DNA of 6,986 nucleotides from NCBI GenBank assembly GCA_948571325.1, contig CAOZKB010000053.1, positions 1 through 6,986 on the forward strand, in the 5' to 3' direction. Positions 6,770-6,986 of this stretch are shown one piece after another (within the stretch, counting starts at the first letter, position 1; each line of letters opens with the position of its first letter). Position numbers and translations under genes: made by a program. The DNA comes from an uncultured Candidatus Saccharibacteria bacterium (GTDB lineage Bacteria > Patescibacteriota > Saccharimonadia > Saccharimonadales > Saccharimonadaceae). The notes under the pieces were generated by a model. The model worked only from the letters and a program-made list of their open reading frames with translations. It had not been told where the DNA came from and did not search any database.

Positions 6770-6933
6770 TGAAAGAATCCACAATTTGACACAGTATTTT
6801 TTATACTAACATTTTGTGCAATTGCCTAATGATAAAAGAAGTGCTGGGTGCTACGATACCCCCAATCTCGTTTATCAGTTAGGCTGTTGACCTGTGTTGG
6901 TGGATTCTTTCAACCGTCGTAGCACCCATTTTT
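6770..6933 (+). ncRNA. Candidate pseudoknotted non-coding RNA or structured leader
   Basis: Helix A pairs 6770-6782 with 6900-6912, 13 bp without mismatch. Stacked inside it, 6787-6794 pairs with 6892-6899 (8 bp including two G-U). Further in, 6824-6836 pairs with 6871-6884 (13 bp with one bulged G at 6878). The 34-base loop of that stem holds TGGGTGCTACGA (6845-6856), exactly complementary to TCGTAGCACCCA (6917-6928), forming helix B outside helix A, so A and B are a pseudoknot with a 4-base junction (6913-6916). TTTTT at 6929-6933 follows helix B like an intrinsic terminator. A small hairpin AGTAT/ATACT (6793-6807) could compete locally with the second helix. The predicted transcription start coincides with the 5' end of helix A. 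I see no signature of tmRNA, RNase P RNA, SRP RNA or a riboswitch I know. Function unknown; no covariation evidence is available from one sequence. Confidence 0.65.
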
Positions 6934-6986
6934 CGTCGAGCAATGCTGGCTATAGTCTGTATGTTAATACTGCAGATGGTACTACG
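6891..6986 (+). CDS. Possible partial open frame running off the window
   Basis: After TGA at 6888-6890 this frame stays open to the window end and its last part reads like a polar secreted or surface protein (SSSNAGYSLYVNTADGTT). There is no ATG in frame; GTG at 6894 or 6900 or TTG at 6897 are possible starts, none with a Shine-Dalgarno site, and they lie inside the structured RNA. If real, the RNA would be a leader or overlap the gene. A rival frame from ATG at 6943 reads hydrophobic residues but uses less likely codons. Very tentative. Confidence 0.2.

Noticed and set aside
6769..6789. Six-codon leader peptide ATG to TGA at the start of the structured RNA.
   Set aside because: There is no Shine-Dalgarno site, the predicted transcript starts at about the same base, and no run of regulatory codons is present.
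6786..6807. Second plus-strand promoter: perfect TTGACA at 6786-6791 with TATACT at 6802-6807.
   Set aside because: The spacing is 10 bases, far too short for a sigma-70 promoter, and the bases are used in RNA helices.
6824..6884. Integron attC-like site: GCCTAAT at the left and GTTAGGC at the right of a 61-base hairpin.
   Set aside because: GTTAGGC fits the GTTRRRY core, but the left box ends in T instead of the required C, there is no unpaired central spacer, and no integrase or cassette is seen. The stem is explained better by the RNA fold.
6770..6912. Retron-like non-coding RNA: 13-base terminal inverted repeat enclosing a U-loop hairpin and a longer hairpin.
   Set aside because: The outline fits an a1/a2 arrangement, but no reverse transcriptase is in the window, the downstream frame does not read like one, and the strong pairing of the inner loop to a strand outside the repeat is not a retron feature I know. 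Sequence beyond 6986 would settle it.

Overview
The window looks like chromosomal DNA of a small-genome bacterium, most probably Patescibacteria/CPR and perhaps Saccharibacteria. This is inferred from style, not from a marker gene: moderately AT-rich DNA, short intergenic gaps, an FtsA/PilM-type ATPase with a long disordered head, a K/T-rich membrane protein of no recognised family, and a soluble PAS histidine kinase with a long low-complexity tail. UGA acts as a normal stop: the kinase gene ends in TGA inside an ATGA overlap with the next gene. That argues against the UGA-glycine code of Gracilibacteria and Absconditabacteria.

Layout. On the plus strand, a promoter near 57-62 drives a single-pass membrane protein with a lysine/threonine-rich cytoplasmic tail (90-1394). 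Thirty-eight bases later comes an FtsA-like actin-family ATPase (1433-2950). A symmetrical hairpin (3015-3040) separates this pair from the convergent minus-strand genes. On the minus strand, a 200-residue orphan protein rich in Cys, Trp and Tyr (3045-3647) starts with TTG and has its own near-consensus promoter. Further upstream on the minus strand is a three-gene operon read from 6665 down to 3755: PAS histidine kinase, stand-alone receiver protein, then an RsuA/RluB-family rRNA pseudouridine synthase. Its gene junctions are a 4-base overlap and a 5-base gap, so translational coupling is likely.

The right end (6666-6986) holds divergent promoters: one for the kinase operon on the minus strand, and an extended -10 promoter on the plus strand. 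The latter should start an RNA within a base or so of 6770. That position begins a perfect 13-bp stem (6770-6782 with 6900-6912). The loop of this stem carries a 12-base strand (6845-6856) exactly complementary to the 12 bases at 6917-6928, just before a run of five T. The two helices interlock as a pseudoknot, and promoter, structure and T-run together suggest a compact non-coding RNA of about 164 nt, or a structured leader for a gene beyond the window. I cannot match it to a known RNA family. It is the most interesting object here.

How the genes fit together. The kinase and receiver should form a cytoplasmic phosphorelay without a DNA-binding output, and its link to a ribosomal RNA modification enzyme is by co-transcription only. 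The FtsA-like ATPase and the membrane protein beside it may act together at the inner face of the membrane, but this rests on adjacency. There is no gene-free stretch longer than 300 bases except the right end, which holds the RNA described above. Bases 1-56 show no firm gene.
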